From Reyranella massiliensis 521 (GTDB lineage: Bacteria > Pseudomonadota > Alphaproteobacteria > Reyranellales > Reyranellaceae): a stretch of 37,669 nucleotides of DNA. Made by a program: the position numbers and the translations under genes. This document shows positions 9,109 through 17,313 of this stretch, piece after piece. The stretch is from NCBI GenBank assembly GCA_945860205.1, contig CAMARK010000046.1, forward strand, positions 1-37,669, written 5' to 3'. The notes below the pieces were generated by a model. It was not told where the DNA came from and made no database searches. It saw only the letters and a list, made by a program, of their open reading frames with translations. How positions within the stretch are numbered: position 1 is the stretch's first letter; the number at the start of each line of letters is the position of its first letter.

Positions 9109-9903
9109 ATGGAACTGGGGTTGGGCGGCAAGCATGCACTGGTGACAGGCTCGACCGCCGGCATCGGCTACGCGATCGCCAGGGGCCTCGCGGCCGAGGG
9201 CGCGCATGTTGTCCTGACAGGGCGCACGCAAGCCGGCGTCGACGCGGCGCTAAAGCGCCTGCGCGATTCGGTGCCCGAGGCCAAGGTGACCGGCATCGCC
9301 GCCGACTGCGCCACGGCCGAGGGCGCGGCCACGGTGTTCGGGGGCGTGCCCGAACTCGACGTGCTGGTGAACAACCTCGGCATCTACGGTCGCAAGCCCG
9401 CCTTCGAGATCGACGATGCTGAATGGCGGCGCTTCTTTGAGGTGAATGTCATGAGCGGCATCCGCTTTACGCGCCACTATGCGCCAGGCATGGCCAAGCG
9501 CGGCTGGGGCCGCATCCTCTTCGTGTCGAGCGAATCGGCGCTCAACATTCCGCCCGAGATGATCCACTACGGCATGACCAAGACCGCCCAGCTCGCGATC
9601 AGCCACGGCTTCGCCATGGAACTTGCCGGCACGGGGGTGACGGTGAATGCGCTGCTGCCGGGCCCGACCCACACCGAGAATACCGACCGGCTGCGCGCCG
9701 AACGCGCCAAGGCTGCCGGCGTGACGGTCGCGGAGATCGAGGCGGCGTTCCTGCGCGACCACAGGCCGACCTCGCTGATCCGCCGCTTCACCTCTGCCGA
9801 CGAGGTGGCGGCGCTCGGAGTCTATCTTTGCAGCGAGGTGGCGTCGGGAACCTCGGGCGCCGCCATGCGAGTCGACGGCGGCGTCGTGAACCAGATCATG
9901 TGA
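9109..9903 (+). CDS. SDR family oxidoreductase
   Basis: This is a classical short-chain dehydrogenase/reductase of 264 residues that uses NAD(P)H to interconvert an alcohol and a ketone. The cofactor motif TGSTAGIG is at residues 13-20, and NNLGIYG corresponds to NNAG. The active site has Tyr154 and Lys158 (YGMTK), with the catalytic Ser in the preceding VSSESA strand. The C-terminus has the usual G-A-A-M-R-V-D-G-G pattern. The ATG follows GAGGG, which overlaps the upstream stop. It is probably co-transcribed with the PaaK-like gene, consistent with a role in converting a CoA-activated or free acid (inference). Confidence 0.93.
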   Translation: MELGLGGKHALVTGSTAGIGYAIARGLAAEGAHVVLTGRTQAGVDAALKRLRDSVPEAKVTGIAADCATAEGAATVFGGVPELDVLVNNLGIYGRKPAFEIDDAEWRRFFEVNVMSGIRFTRHYAPGMAKRGWGRILFVSSESALNIPPEMIHYGMTKTAQLAISHGFAMELAGTGVTVNALLPGPTHTENTDRLRAERAKAAGVTVAEIEAAFLRDHRPTSLIRRFTSADEVAALGVYLCSEVASGTSGAAMRVDGGVVNQIM

Positions 9904-9919
9904 CGGTCCGTGAGGCCCG

Positions 9920-10942
9920 TCAGTTCACGTCGAGCTTCAGCCCTTCCTTGTCGATCACGCTCTTCCACAGCGCGATCTGGGCATTCACGAAGCCGTTGAA
10001 CTGCTCGGGCGTGCCGTAGGCGGGGAAACCCGCCATGGTCTTGAAGCGCTCCTTGGTCTTCTCGTCGTCCAGCCAGGCCTTCATCTGGGCGTTGAGCGAG
10101 TCAACGATGGGCTTGGGCGTGGCGGCGGGGAGGAAGACGCCGAACCAGGTCGAGACGTCGAACGGCTTCAGCTCGGGCATGGTCTCGCAGATCGGCACGA
10201 GGTCCGGCGTCAACGGGTTGCGCTCCTTGGAGGTAAGGCCCAGCGCTCGTAACTTCCCTGCCCGCACGAATTCGATCGAGGTCGTGAGATTGTCGAAGAA
10301 GAACTGGGTCACCCCTGCCGTCAGGTCCTGCAGCGCCGGCGCCGCACCGCGGTAGGGGATGTGCTCGGCCTTGGTGCCGGTGAGCTGGAGGAACCAGGCG
10401 GCCGAGAGGTGCGGCGACTGGCCGGTTCCGGACGAGGCGTAGGAGACCTTGCCGTTCTGGGCTTTTAGCCAGGCCACGAACTCCGGCACGGTTTTGGCCG
10501 GCACCGACGGGTGGAGCACCAGCACGTTGGGCGCGGTCAGCACGCACGACACCGGGATCAGGCTGGCCTGCGTGTAGGGCATGTTGCGGTAGAGCGAATA
10601 GGCGATCGACTGCGGGCCGATATTGCCCATCAGGACCGTGCTTCCGTCGGGGGTCGACTTGACCACCTCGGCCGAGCCGATGACGCCGCCGGCGCCCGAC
10701 TTGTTGTCGACCACGCAGGACTGGCCCCAGGCCTGCTGGAGATGGGCGGCCAGCAGGCGGGCCACGATGTCGGTGGTGCCGCCAGGCGCGGCCGGGACGA
10801 CGATCTTGACTGCCTGGCTGGGCTTCCAGGGCGACTGAGCGCGGAGGCCACTTGGAATTGTAAGGGAGGGCAGCAGGGCGGCGGCGGCGGTGGCCCCCAT
10901 ACCCAAACGAACGGTGGCGCGACGGGAAAGGCGGCGGATCAT
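9920..10942 (-). CDS. Bug-family (TTT) periplasmic solute-binding protein
   Basis: Bug proteins are the extracytoplasmic receptors of tripartite tricarboxylate transporters and bind small carboxylates, nicotinate and similar ligands. The product has 340 residues from ATG 10942, which follows GAGGAA. The leader contains SRRATVRLG and a hydrophobic stretch, so Tat export is possible. Family motifs are KIVVPAAPGGTTDIVARL, VVDNKSGAGG, the HLSAAWFLQLTG region and HIPYRGAAPALQDLTAG. No TctA/TctB membrane subunits lie nearby, as is usual for the many orphan Bug genes of alpha- and betaproteobacteria. The 211-nt gap to the divergent gene at 11154 holds both promoters. Confidence 0.93.
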   Translation of the reverse strand: MIRRLSRRATVRLGMGATAAAALLPSLTIPSGLRAQSPWKPSQAVKIVVPAAPGGTTDIVARLLAAHLQQAWGQSCVVDNKSGAGGVIGSAEVVKSTPDGSTVLMGNIGPQSIAYSLYRNMPYTQASLIPVSCVLTAPNVLVLHPSVPAKTVPEFVAWLKAQNGKVSYASSGTGQSPHLSAAWFLQLTGTKAEHIPYRGAAPALQDLTAGVTQFFFDNLTTSIEFVRAGKLRALGLTSKERNPLTPDLVPICETMPELKPFDVSTWFGVFLPAATPKPIVDSLNAQMKAWLDDEKTKERFKTMAGFPAYGTPEQFNGFVNAQIALWKSVIDKEGLKLDVN

Positions 10943-11153
10943 CGATTCCTCACATTTTTGTATAGCTGGATGACCCGTAACATGACCCCATGAGTCGACC
11001 AAGCGCGTGCGCCGCGCCTGTTCCGCGCTCGTGTCGCACTGGCAAATTCGCCACATTTCCCGTATCAATATGTTTGTGCGGTCGCCCCCGAATCGCCGGG
11101 CTCTTCCGGCGGGTTTGCCCCCTCTCACGGGGTCCGCGCCATGGAGGACTATC

Positions 11154-12023
11154 TTGAAGAGGCGCACTTTCGTCTCCGGTACGGCGGCACTCGCCACGGC
11201 CGGTTTCGTCTCGCCGGCATTCGCCGCGACGATCAAGCCCTATAGCTGGGATCTCAACCCGCCGACCGACACGCGCGACAATTTCATCGCGTGGGGCAAG
11301 GCGCGCGGCGAGGATCCCGTGTTCCTCGGCCAGCGCTGGGACCGCTTCCAGGCGCTGCTCAAGAACAAGGACATCTGGGGCGCGCCCACCATCCGCGCCT
11401 TCCTCCTGACGCCGCGCGAAGAATTCGCCTCGGTCAATCCGGCGATCTACAAGCGCGCCTACGAGCACAACTTCCTCGATATCGGCTACGGCGTGACGAT
11501 GTCCGGCCCCCATCTCCAGGGCCGCATGACCAACGTCCTCGACATCAAGCGCGGCGAGAAGGTGCTCGAGATCGGCACCGGCTCGGGCGTCCAGGCGGCC
11601 TACCTCGCCAATCTCACCGAGAACACCTACACGATCGAGATCATCGCCCCGCTCGCCGCCCGCACGCGCGCGCTGTACGACAAACTGATCGACAAGGGCT
11701 ACACCGAATACAAGCACATCAAGACCAAGGCTGCCGACGGCTACTACGGCTGGGAACAGGCGGCGCCCTTCGACAAGATCATCGTGACCTGCGGCATCGA
11801 CCACGTGCCGCCGCCGCTCCTGCAGCAGCTCAAGACCGGCGGCCTGATGGTCATTCCGGTGGGCCCGCCGGGCGCCCAGCGCGTGCTCAAGGTCTCGAAG
11901 ACGCAAGGGTCCGATGGTTCCATCACCACGAGCCGCGAGGACATCTACGGCGGCAAGATCGTGCCGTTCGTGCCCTTCACCAAGCTCGACGGCGACAAGA
12001 TCGCGGGCACGCACAACCGCTGA
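11154..12023 (+). CDS. Protein-L-isoaspartate methyltransferase-like protein with Tat-type signal
   Basis: The TTG at 11154 is chosen as start because GGAGG (11143-11147) lies 6 nt before it and the product then begins MKRRTFVSGTAALATAG, a twin-arginine signal (RRTFV) with a probable cleavage site after AFA. Longer starts bury this leader. Of 289 residues the C-terminal two thirds follow isoaspartyl methyltransferase: GYGVTMSGPH at the substrate loop, the S-adenosylmethionine motif VLEIGTGSG, ADGYYGW and FDKIIVTCGIDHVP...LLQQLKTGG. Known repair enzymes are cytosolic, so an exported form is odd, since S-adenosylmethionine is not known in the periplasm. The next gene, 99 nt away, also carries a methyltransferase-like fold. 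Confidence 0.85.
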   Translation: MKRRTFVSGTAALATAGFVSPAFAATIKPYSWDLNPPTDTRDNFIAWGKARGEDPVFLGQRWDRFQALLKNKDIWGAPTIRAFLLTPREEFASVNPAIYKRAYEHNFLDIGYGVTMSGPHLQGRMTNVLDIKRGEKVLEIGTGSGVQAAYLANLTENTYTIEIIAPLAARTRALYDKLIDKGYTEYKHIKTKAADGYYGWEQAAPFDKIIVTCGIDHVPPPLLQQLKTGGLMVIPVGPPGAQRVLKVSKTQGSDGSITTSREDIYGGKIVPFVPFTKLDGDKIAGTHNR

Positions 12024-12051
12024 CGTCGATACGCTACGACACCAAACACGA

Positions 12052-12080
12052 CAGGGCCGCGCCATGAACGCGCGGCCCTG
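12052..12080 (+). other. GC-rich hairpin between two operon genes, no T-tract
   Basis: CAGGGCCGCGC (12052-12062) and GCGCGGCCCTG (12070-12080) are exact reverse complements with a 7-nt loop. No run of T follows, so it is not a standard intrinsic terminator. Lying 29 nt after the methyltransferase-like stop and 42 nt before the next start, it may act as an attenuator, an RNA-stability element or a weak terminator. Confidence 0.65.
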
Positions 12081-12122
12081 ATCGGCCGCAACGACGGCCC
12101 AACAACACGGAGCCTCCCCCCT

Positions 12123-14771
12123 TTGACCGTCTCCGTCGATCTCGACAATCGTCCGTCGCTTTCCTTCTATCTTTCCGTAGGCCTGGTCGCCGGCAGTATC
12201 ATCGCGCTGCAGATCGGCATCATGCGGGTCTTCTCGGTCGGCAGCTGGGCCCATTTCGGCTCGCTGGTCGTGAGCCTCGCCATGTTCGGCTTCGGCCTCA
12301 CCAGCGCGGTCATGTGCGTCGCCAAGGGCTGGTTCGAGCGCCACTGGGAAGGCGCGATCAAGTTCGCGCTGCTCTCCTTCGGGCCGCTGATGGTGGTGTG
12401 CAACCTCGCCGCCCAGCAGGTGCCGTTCAACGCCATCTTCCTGATCTCCGACCCGATGCAGAAGTGGCGGCTGCTCGCCAACTTCGTGCTCTATTTCATG
12501 CCGTTCCTGGCCGGCGCGCTCTATCTCGGCGTCGTCTTCCTCAAGGCGCAGAAGACTTTCAACCGCGTCTACTTCGCCGATCTCGTGGGCTCGGGCCTGT
12601 GCGGACTGTCCGTGCTGCTCGCCATGTACTTCTTCAAGCCCGACGACCTCATCATGGCGCCGCTGCTGCTGTGGCTGGCCGGCGGCGTGCTGTGGTTCGT
12701 GGCCATGAGCGACCGGCGCGGGATCTTCGTCATCGTGGGCGTGGCCGTCCTGTCGGCGGTGGTGCACTACGCGGCGCCGCCGCTGCTTGGCATCCCCAAG
12801 CTTTCGGTGTCCGACTACAAGGGCGTGTCCTACGCCCGCAAGTTCCCCGACGCCGTGCGCACCTACGAGCACGCCTCGCCGTTCGGCTACCTGGAAGTCT
12901 ATTCCAGCTCCTACCTGCATTTTGCACCGGGCCAGTCCGACAACGCTGCCTTCAATGTCCCGAAGATGCCGTCCAACGCCTATCTCGGCCTTTACATCGA
13001 CTCCGAGGGGCCGTCGGGCATCATCAAGGACCTGCCGGCCGACGAGACGCCGTATTTCCGATATCTGCCGATGTTCTATCCGTACCTGCTGAAGAAGGAT
13101 CCCAACACCTTCGTCGTGCAGTTCGGCGGCGGCATCTCGACCGCGGTGGCGCTGAAGTCCGGCTCCAAGCACGTGACGGTGGCGGAAGGCAATCCCGCGC
13201 TGCTGACGGCGTTCCGCGAGGACAAGGGGCTCAGGGCCTTCACCAACGACGTGTTGAACAACCCCAAAGTCACGGTCATCGACTACGATGGCCGCCTCTA
13301 CGTCGCCGGCACGAAAAATCGCTACGACATCATCGACCTGTCACTGGCCGATTCGGCCGGCCTCTCGAGCCCAGGTGGCTTCTCGATCGTCGAGAAGTAT
13401 TCTTATACGCGCGAGGCGATGAGCGCCTACATGCGCGCGCTCAGCCCCGGTGGCATCCTCTCCGTCACCATGTGGAACAAGGAAGAGCCGCCCAAGTCGG
13501 TGCTGAAGCTCTACGCCACGATGGTGGCCGCCGCGCGTGACGTCGATGGCGGTAAGGACGTCGCGCAGAAATTCTACGTCGTGTCGTCCTACCTCTCGAC
13601 GGCGACGGTGCTTTACAAGCGTGACGGCTTCTCGCCCAAGGAAGTGGCCGAACTCAACGCCCACACCAAGGCAATGTCGTTCGACGAGATCTACTATCCC
13701 GGCTTCAAGGTCGACACCTCAGCGCTGCCGCAGATCCTCTCCGACTATCGCGACCAGTTCTTCTTCGCGGGCGAACAGGCCGATCCGACGGCGCCGTCGG
13801 ACAAGGAGCCCAACGACAAGCCTCCGCCCGGCGCTCCCGGCGCGCCGGAAGTCAAAGCTGACGGCACGCCACCTGCGCCGATCGTGCCGGCGACCGTGCT
13901 GGGCCGCCTCGCCTGGCACTATCTGATCAACGGCGGCTGGCAGACGGAAATGGCGGACAAATATGTGTTCGACACCCGCATCCTGACCAACCACCAGCCC
14001 TACTTCGCCGCCTACATCAAGGTGGGCGACCTGCTGAAGTTCACCGACCGGCTCGAGCTGGTGCAGGACGAGTGGGGCTACCTGCTGCTGTGGGCGACGC
14101 TCGGCATCGCCACGGTCTTTGCGCTCACCCTCGTGCTTCTCCCCGTGATCTTCGGCTGGCGCACCATCTTCAGCCGCTATCCCGGCAAGGCCGGCACGAT
14201 GCTCTACTTCCTCTGCCTTGGCCTCGGCTACATCATCGTCGAGGTTGGCATGATCTCGCACTTCATCCTGGCGCTTTCCAACGCCACTGTATCGGCCTCG
14301 GTGCTGATCACCGGCATGCTGGTCTTCTCGGGCTGCGGCAGCTTCTTCTCGGAGCGCTACCTCGACCGGGCGCGCACCTTCATGCCCAAGATTTTCCTCG
14401 CCATCTTCGCGATCCTGACGCTCTACGCCTTCACCATCGACTATGCGCTCGACTGGATCGGCACGCTTCCCTATGCGCTCCGCATCGCGCTCTGCATGGT
14501 GCTGCTGTTCCCGCCGGCCTTCCTGATGGGCTTCCCCATGCCGACGGCGATGACGGTGCTGGGCCGCCTCGGCAAGGATCACATGTTCCTGTGGGCCTGG
14601 GGCATCAACGGCTGCTTCTCGGTGATCGGCGCCGCGCTGGTGCCGATCGTGGCGACCAGCTTCGGCCTGCCGGCGGTGGTGCTGCTGGGCGCCGTCGCCT
14701 ACCTGGTCGCGATGCCCGCCTTCTTCTCCGTCCTGATGCCGCTCCAAAAAGGGCGGCCTGCCGCAGCGTGA
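12123..14771 (+). CDS. Membrane protein with spermidine-synthase-like domain between two 7-TM blocks
   Basis: This protein has 882 residues from a TTG start. Seven hydrophobic segments (about 13-215) are followed by a soluble region (about 222-645) and seven more segments (about 650-875). The soluble part contains a spermidine-synthase-type Rossmann fold: FGGGIST at 334-340, acidic Glu355 at the end of the second strand (VTVAEGN), YDIIDLSLADS where aminopropyltransferases have their catalytic Asp region, and LSPGGILSVTMW. A Pro-rich low-complexity insert lies near 553-596. Positive charges fall in the loops after TM2, 4, 6, 8, 10, 12 and 14, so the N-terminus is predicted inside and the soluble domain in the periplasm. 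Its substrate is unknown and true spermidine synthesis is unlikely. Its stop overlaps the next start by 4 nt. Confidence 0.85.
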   Translation: MTVSVDLDNRPSLSFYLSVGLVAGSIIALQIGIMRVFSVGSWAHFGSLVVSLAMFGFGLTSAVMCVAKGWFERHWEGAIKFALLSFGPLMVVCNLAAQQVPFNAIFLISDPMQKWRLLANFVLYFMPFLAGALYLGVVFLKAQKTFNRVYFADLVGSGLCGLSVLLAMYFFKPDDLIMAPLLLWLAGGVLWFVAMSDRRGIFVIVGVAVLSAVVHYAAPPLLGIPKLSVSDYKGVSYARKFPDAVRTYEHASPFGYLEVYSSSYLHFAPGQSDNAAFNVPKMPSNAYLGLYIDSEGPSGIIKDLPADETPYFRYLPMFYPYLLKKDPNTFVVQFGGGISTAVALKSGSKHVTVAEGNPALLTAFREDKGLRAFTNDVLNNPKVTVIDYDGRLYVAGTKNRYDIIDLSLADSAGLSSPGGFSIVEKYSYTREAMSAYMRALSPGGILSVTMWNKEEPPKSVLKLYATMVAAARDVDGGKDVAQKFYVVSSYLSTATVLYKRDGFSPKEVAELNAHTKAMSFDEIYYPGFKVDTSALPQILSDYRDQFFFAGEQADPTAPSDKEPNDKPPPGAPGAPEVKADGTPPAPIVPATVLGRLAWHYLINGGWQTEMADKYVFDTRILTNHQPYFAAYIKVGDLLKFTDRLELVQDEWGYLLLWATLGIATVFALTLVLLPVIFGWRTIFSRYPGKAGTMLYFLCLGLGYIIVEVGMISHFILALSNATVSASVLITGMLVFSGCGSFFSERYLDRARTFMPKIFLAIFAILTLYAFTIDYALDWIGTLPYALRIALCMVLLFPPAFLMGFPMPTAMTVLGRLGKDHMFLWAWGINGCFSVIGAALVPIVATSFGLPAVVLLGAVAYLVAMPAFFSVLMPLQKGRPAAA

Positions 14772-15790
14772 AGCGGCGGGCGCTGCTGCTGGGGGCCTTG
14801 TTGATGCCGACTGCCGCGCACGCCCAGAGCAAGACGCCCCGTAAGAGACAGGCGGCCAAGCCGGCGGCTAAGAAGCCGCCACCACCTCCGCCGCCACCGC
14901 GCGAGGCGAAGACCCAGCTCGTGGCCTTTAATGCCTCGCCGTTTCCCTATCGAGGGTTCATCCCCGACACGAACCGTCAGTTCCTCGATGCGCGCGACGA
15001 CAAGCGGCGCGGCCACACCACGTCGCGTGGCGATGTCTACTGGGAGGACACGGTCTACAGCGACCGTCGCTCGCTGCTCTACCTGCCACCGGCCTTCGAT
15101 CCGGCGCGGCCAGTCTTGATCGTGCTCTATCTCCACGGCCAGGGCGCCACGCTCGAACGCGACGTGATGGTGCGCCAGGCCGTGCCGCGGCAGGTGGCGG
15201 CGTCGGGCCAGAACATCGCCGTGGTCGCGCCGCAGCTCGCCGTCGATGCCGCCGATTCCAGCGCCGGCAATTTCTGGCGTGGTGGCCACTTCGCCAAATA
15301 TCTCGACGAGGCGGCCGAGCGGCTGATGCGGCTGGAGGGCAATCGCGAGTCCGGCCGGGCATTCAACCTGGCGTCGGTCGTGATCGTGGCCTACAGCGGC
15401 GGCTATCTCTCCGCCGCCTATGCGCTGGAACGCGGCGGCGCGAACCATCGCGTAAAAGGCGTCATCCTGATGGACGCGCTCTATGGCGACGAGGACAAGT
15501 TCGCCACCTGGTTCGCCGCGCGCCGGCGCCAGGCTTTCCTGCTGAGCGCCTACACCGATTCCACCAAGGAAGAGAACGCCACGCTGCAGGGCCTGTTGAA
15601 CAAGCGCCGCATTCCTTTTACGCGCAGCGTTCCCCGGACGCTGGCGCCCGGCACGGCGGCGTTCGTGGCCACCGGCGGGCTCGACATGCATGGCGATTTT
15701 GTTACGCGTGCCTGGCAGCCCGATCCCCTCGAAAAAGCGCTGGCGATGATTCCCGGCTACGCCCCGGTTCGTGGTAAAATCGGCGCATGA
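14768..15790 (+). CDS. Exported alpha/beta hydrolase-like protein
   Basis: The GTG at 14768 overlaps the upstream stop as GTGA, indicating translational coupling. The product of 340 residues starts MKRRALLLGALLMPTAAHAQ, a clear signal peptide (the Arg pair might allow Tat). A basic linker follows, then eight consecutive prolines (residues 37-44), which may span or touch the envelope. The hydrolase core has LIVLYLHGQGA (oxyanion-hole strand), the nucleophile elbow AYSGG with Ser in place of the usual GxSxG context, and a C-terminal His in GLDMHGDF as a triad candidate. The substrate is unknown. Being extracytoplasmic, it matches the predicted location of the two preceding products. Confidence 0.82.
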   Translation: MKRRALLLGALLMPTAAHAQSKTPRKRQAAKPAAKKPPPPPPPPREAKTQLVAFNASPFPYRGFIPDTNRQFLDARDDKRRGHTTSRGDVYWEDTVYSDRRSLLYLPPAFDPARPVLIVLYLHGQGATLERDVMVRQAVPRQVAASGQNIAVVAPQLAVDAADSSAGNFWRGGHFAKYLDEAAERLMRLEGNRESGRAFNLASVVIVAYSGGYLSAAYALERGGANHRVKGVILMDALYGDEDKFATWFAARRRQAFLLSAYTDSTKEENATLQGLLNKRRIPFTRSVPRTLAPGTAAFVATGGLDMHGDFVTRAWQPDPLEKALAMIPGYAPVRGKIGA

Positions 15791-16338
15791 GCGACCCCCT
15801 CCGCCAGGAACTTTTAGACATCTTCGTCGGCCGCGCGACGCGCCGCTATGGCTTGAGTGAGATCAACCAGCTTCAGCACGCACTGCAGGCGGCGGCGCTG
15901 GCCGAGGCCGACGCGGCCACGCCCGCCACGGTGCTGGCCTCGCTGCTGCACGATGTCGGCCACATGATCCATCATCTGGGCGAGGACCCGGCCGCCCGCG
16001 GCCTCGACGACGTCCATGAGGAGCTGGGTGCCAAATGGCTGGCCGAGCGCTTCGGCCCCGAGGTCAGCGAGCCGGTTCGCCTTCATGTCGCGGCCAAGCG
16101 CTATCTCTGTGCCGTCGAGTCGGACTATTTCGGCAAGCTCTCGCCCGACTCGGTGCGCAGCCTCGGCCTGCAGGGCGGCCCGATGTCGGCCGACGAGATC
16201 GAAATTTTCAGGCGCCATCCGCAGCATGCCGAGGCCGTGCGGCTAAGGCGCTACGACGAGGCGGCCAAGGACCCCAACGCCCGTACGCCGGACTTCGACC
16301 ACTTCCTGCGCCACGTCGCAGTCTGCCAGCGCGCCTGA
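15787..16338 (+). CDS. HD-domain oxygenase-like protein, PhnZ type
   Basis: This is a cytoplasmic HD-fold protein of 183 residues that overlaps the previous stop by ATGA. PhnZ uses a mixed-valent di-iron centre to cleave the C-P bond of a hydroxylated aminophosphonate. As recalled, the PhnZ metal and substrate residues are Y24, H34, H58, D59, H62, H80, H104, K108 and D161. Here Tyr21, His31, His55, Asp56, His59, His77, His100, Lys104 and Asp157 stand in the same order and spacing. The position of PhnZ Glu27 appears to be Ser24. No phnY-like dioxygenase or C-P lyase gene is nearby, so phosphonate as substrate is only possible. Related HD oxygenases act on other hydroxylated compounds. Confidence 0.83.
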   Translation: MSDPLRQELLDIFVGRATRRYGLSEINQLQHALQAAALAEADAATPATVLASLLHDVGHMIHHLGEDPAARGLDDVHEELGAKWLAERFGPEVSEPVRLHVAAKRYLCAVESDYFGKLSPDSVRSLGLQGGPMSADEIEIFRRHPQHAEAVRLRRYDEAAKDPNARTPDFDHFLRHVAVCQRA

Positions 16339-16345
16339 GCCTCGC

Positions 16346-17269
16346 ATGATTTCCCGCACCGAGGTCGAGGCCGCCTGGAGCCTCATCCGCCCGCACGTCC
16401 GTCGCACGCCAGCGCTCGAACTCGCCGCCGGGTCGCTCGGCATCGCCGCCCCGCTGGCGCTGAAACTCGAGTCGCTGCAGGTGAGCGGCTCGTTCAAGGG
16501 CCGCGGCGCCTTCCACAAAATTCTGGCTTCAAAGGTGCCGGCCGCCGGCATCGTCGCCGCCTCGGGCGGCAACCATGGCGCCGCCGCGGCCTATGCCGCC
16601 CGTGCCCTGGGCCACAGGGCGGAGATCTTCGTGCCCACCGTCTCCTCGCCGACCAAGGTGGCGCGGCTGAAAATCTATGGCGCGATCGTCCACCAGATCG
16701 GCGCCGTCTATGCCGAGGCCCGCGCCGCCTCCGAGGCCCGCGCGGCCGAGACCGGGGCGATGATCGTGCCGGCTTATGAAGATCCAGTCGTGTTCGCGGG
16801 CGCCGGCAGCGTGGCACTCGAGTTTGCCGAGCAGGCCACATTCGACACGCTGCTGGTGGCCGTGGGCGGTGGCGGTCTGATCGCCGGCTGCGCCGCGGCC
16901 ATCGGTGCGGCGACGAAGCTCGTGGCCGTCGAGACCGACGGCACACCGACGCTGCACGAGGCGCTGAGAGCGGGACGGCCGGTCGATGTGAAAATCTCCG
17001 GCATTGCCGCCGACGCGCTGGGCGCCAGCCGCATCGGGGTGCCCAACTTCGAGGTGGCGCAGAAGCTGGTGCGCTCCTCGGTACTCGTCAGCGACGAGGC
17101 GGTCCGCGCGGCGCAACGTGCGTTGTGGGAAGAGCTGCGCATCGTGGCCGAGCCCGCCGGTGCCACGGGCCTCGCCGCATTGATGGCCGGTGCCTACAAG
17201 CCTGAAGCGGGCGAGCGGGTGGCGACGCTGGTGTGCGGCGCCAACACCGATCCCGGGTCGGTAACCTAG
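16346..17269 (+). CDS. PLP-dependent serine/threonine dehydratase-like protein
   Basis: This fold-type II PLP enzyme has 307 residues. The PLP lysine is in SGSFKGRGA (about residue 51), the substrate-binding loop is ASGGNHG, and the phosphate-binding glycine loop is VGGGGLIAG. The family removes water or ammonia from hydroxy-amino acids such as serine or threonine, and some members are racemases. There is no C-terminal ACT regulatory domain, so it resembles catabolic dehydratases. It begins 7 nt after the HD-oxygenase stop and appears to be the last gene of the operon. The convergent monooxygenase gene ends 44 nt downstream. Confidence 0.9.
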   Translation: MISRTEVEAAWSLIRPHVRRTPALELAAGSLGIAAPLALKLESLQVSGSFKGRGAFHKILASKVPAAGIVAASGGNHGAAAAYAARALGHRAEIFVPTVSSPTKVARLKIYGAIVHQIGAVYAEARAASEARAAETGAMIVPAYEDPVVFAGAGSVALEFAEQATFDTLLVAVGGGGLIAGCAAAIGAATKLVAVETDGTPTLHEALRAGRPVDVKISGIAADALGASRIGVPNFEVAQKLVRSSVLVSDEAVRAAQRALWEELRIVAEPAGATGLAALMAGAYKPEAGERVATLVCGANTDPGSVT

Positions 17270-17313
17270 AGCAGAGCGAAGAGGCGCCTGTCGGATCGGT
17301 GCGAGGTCTGCGG

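Noticed and set aside
11007-11153. Longer N-terminus for the methyltransferase-like protein
   Set aside because: It would bury the twin-arginine leader and has no binding site, while TTG 11154 has GGAGG at the right spacing.
10950-13172. Minus-strand open frame of 740 codons
   Set aside because: It spans the methyltransferase-like and 14-TM genes in antisense, has no domain-like pattern and is a product of third-position GC bias.
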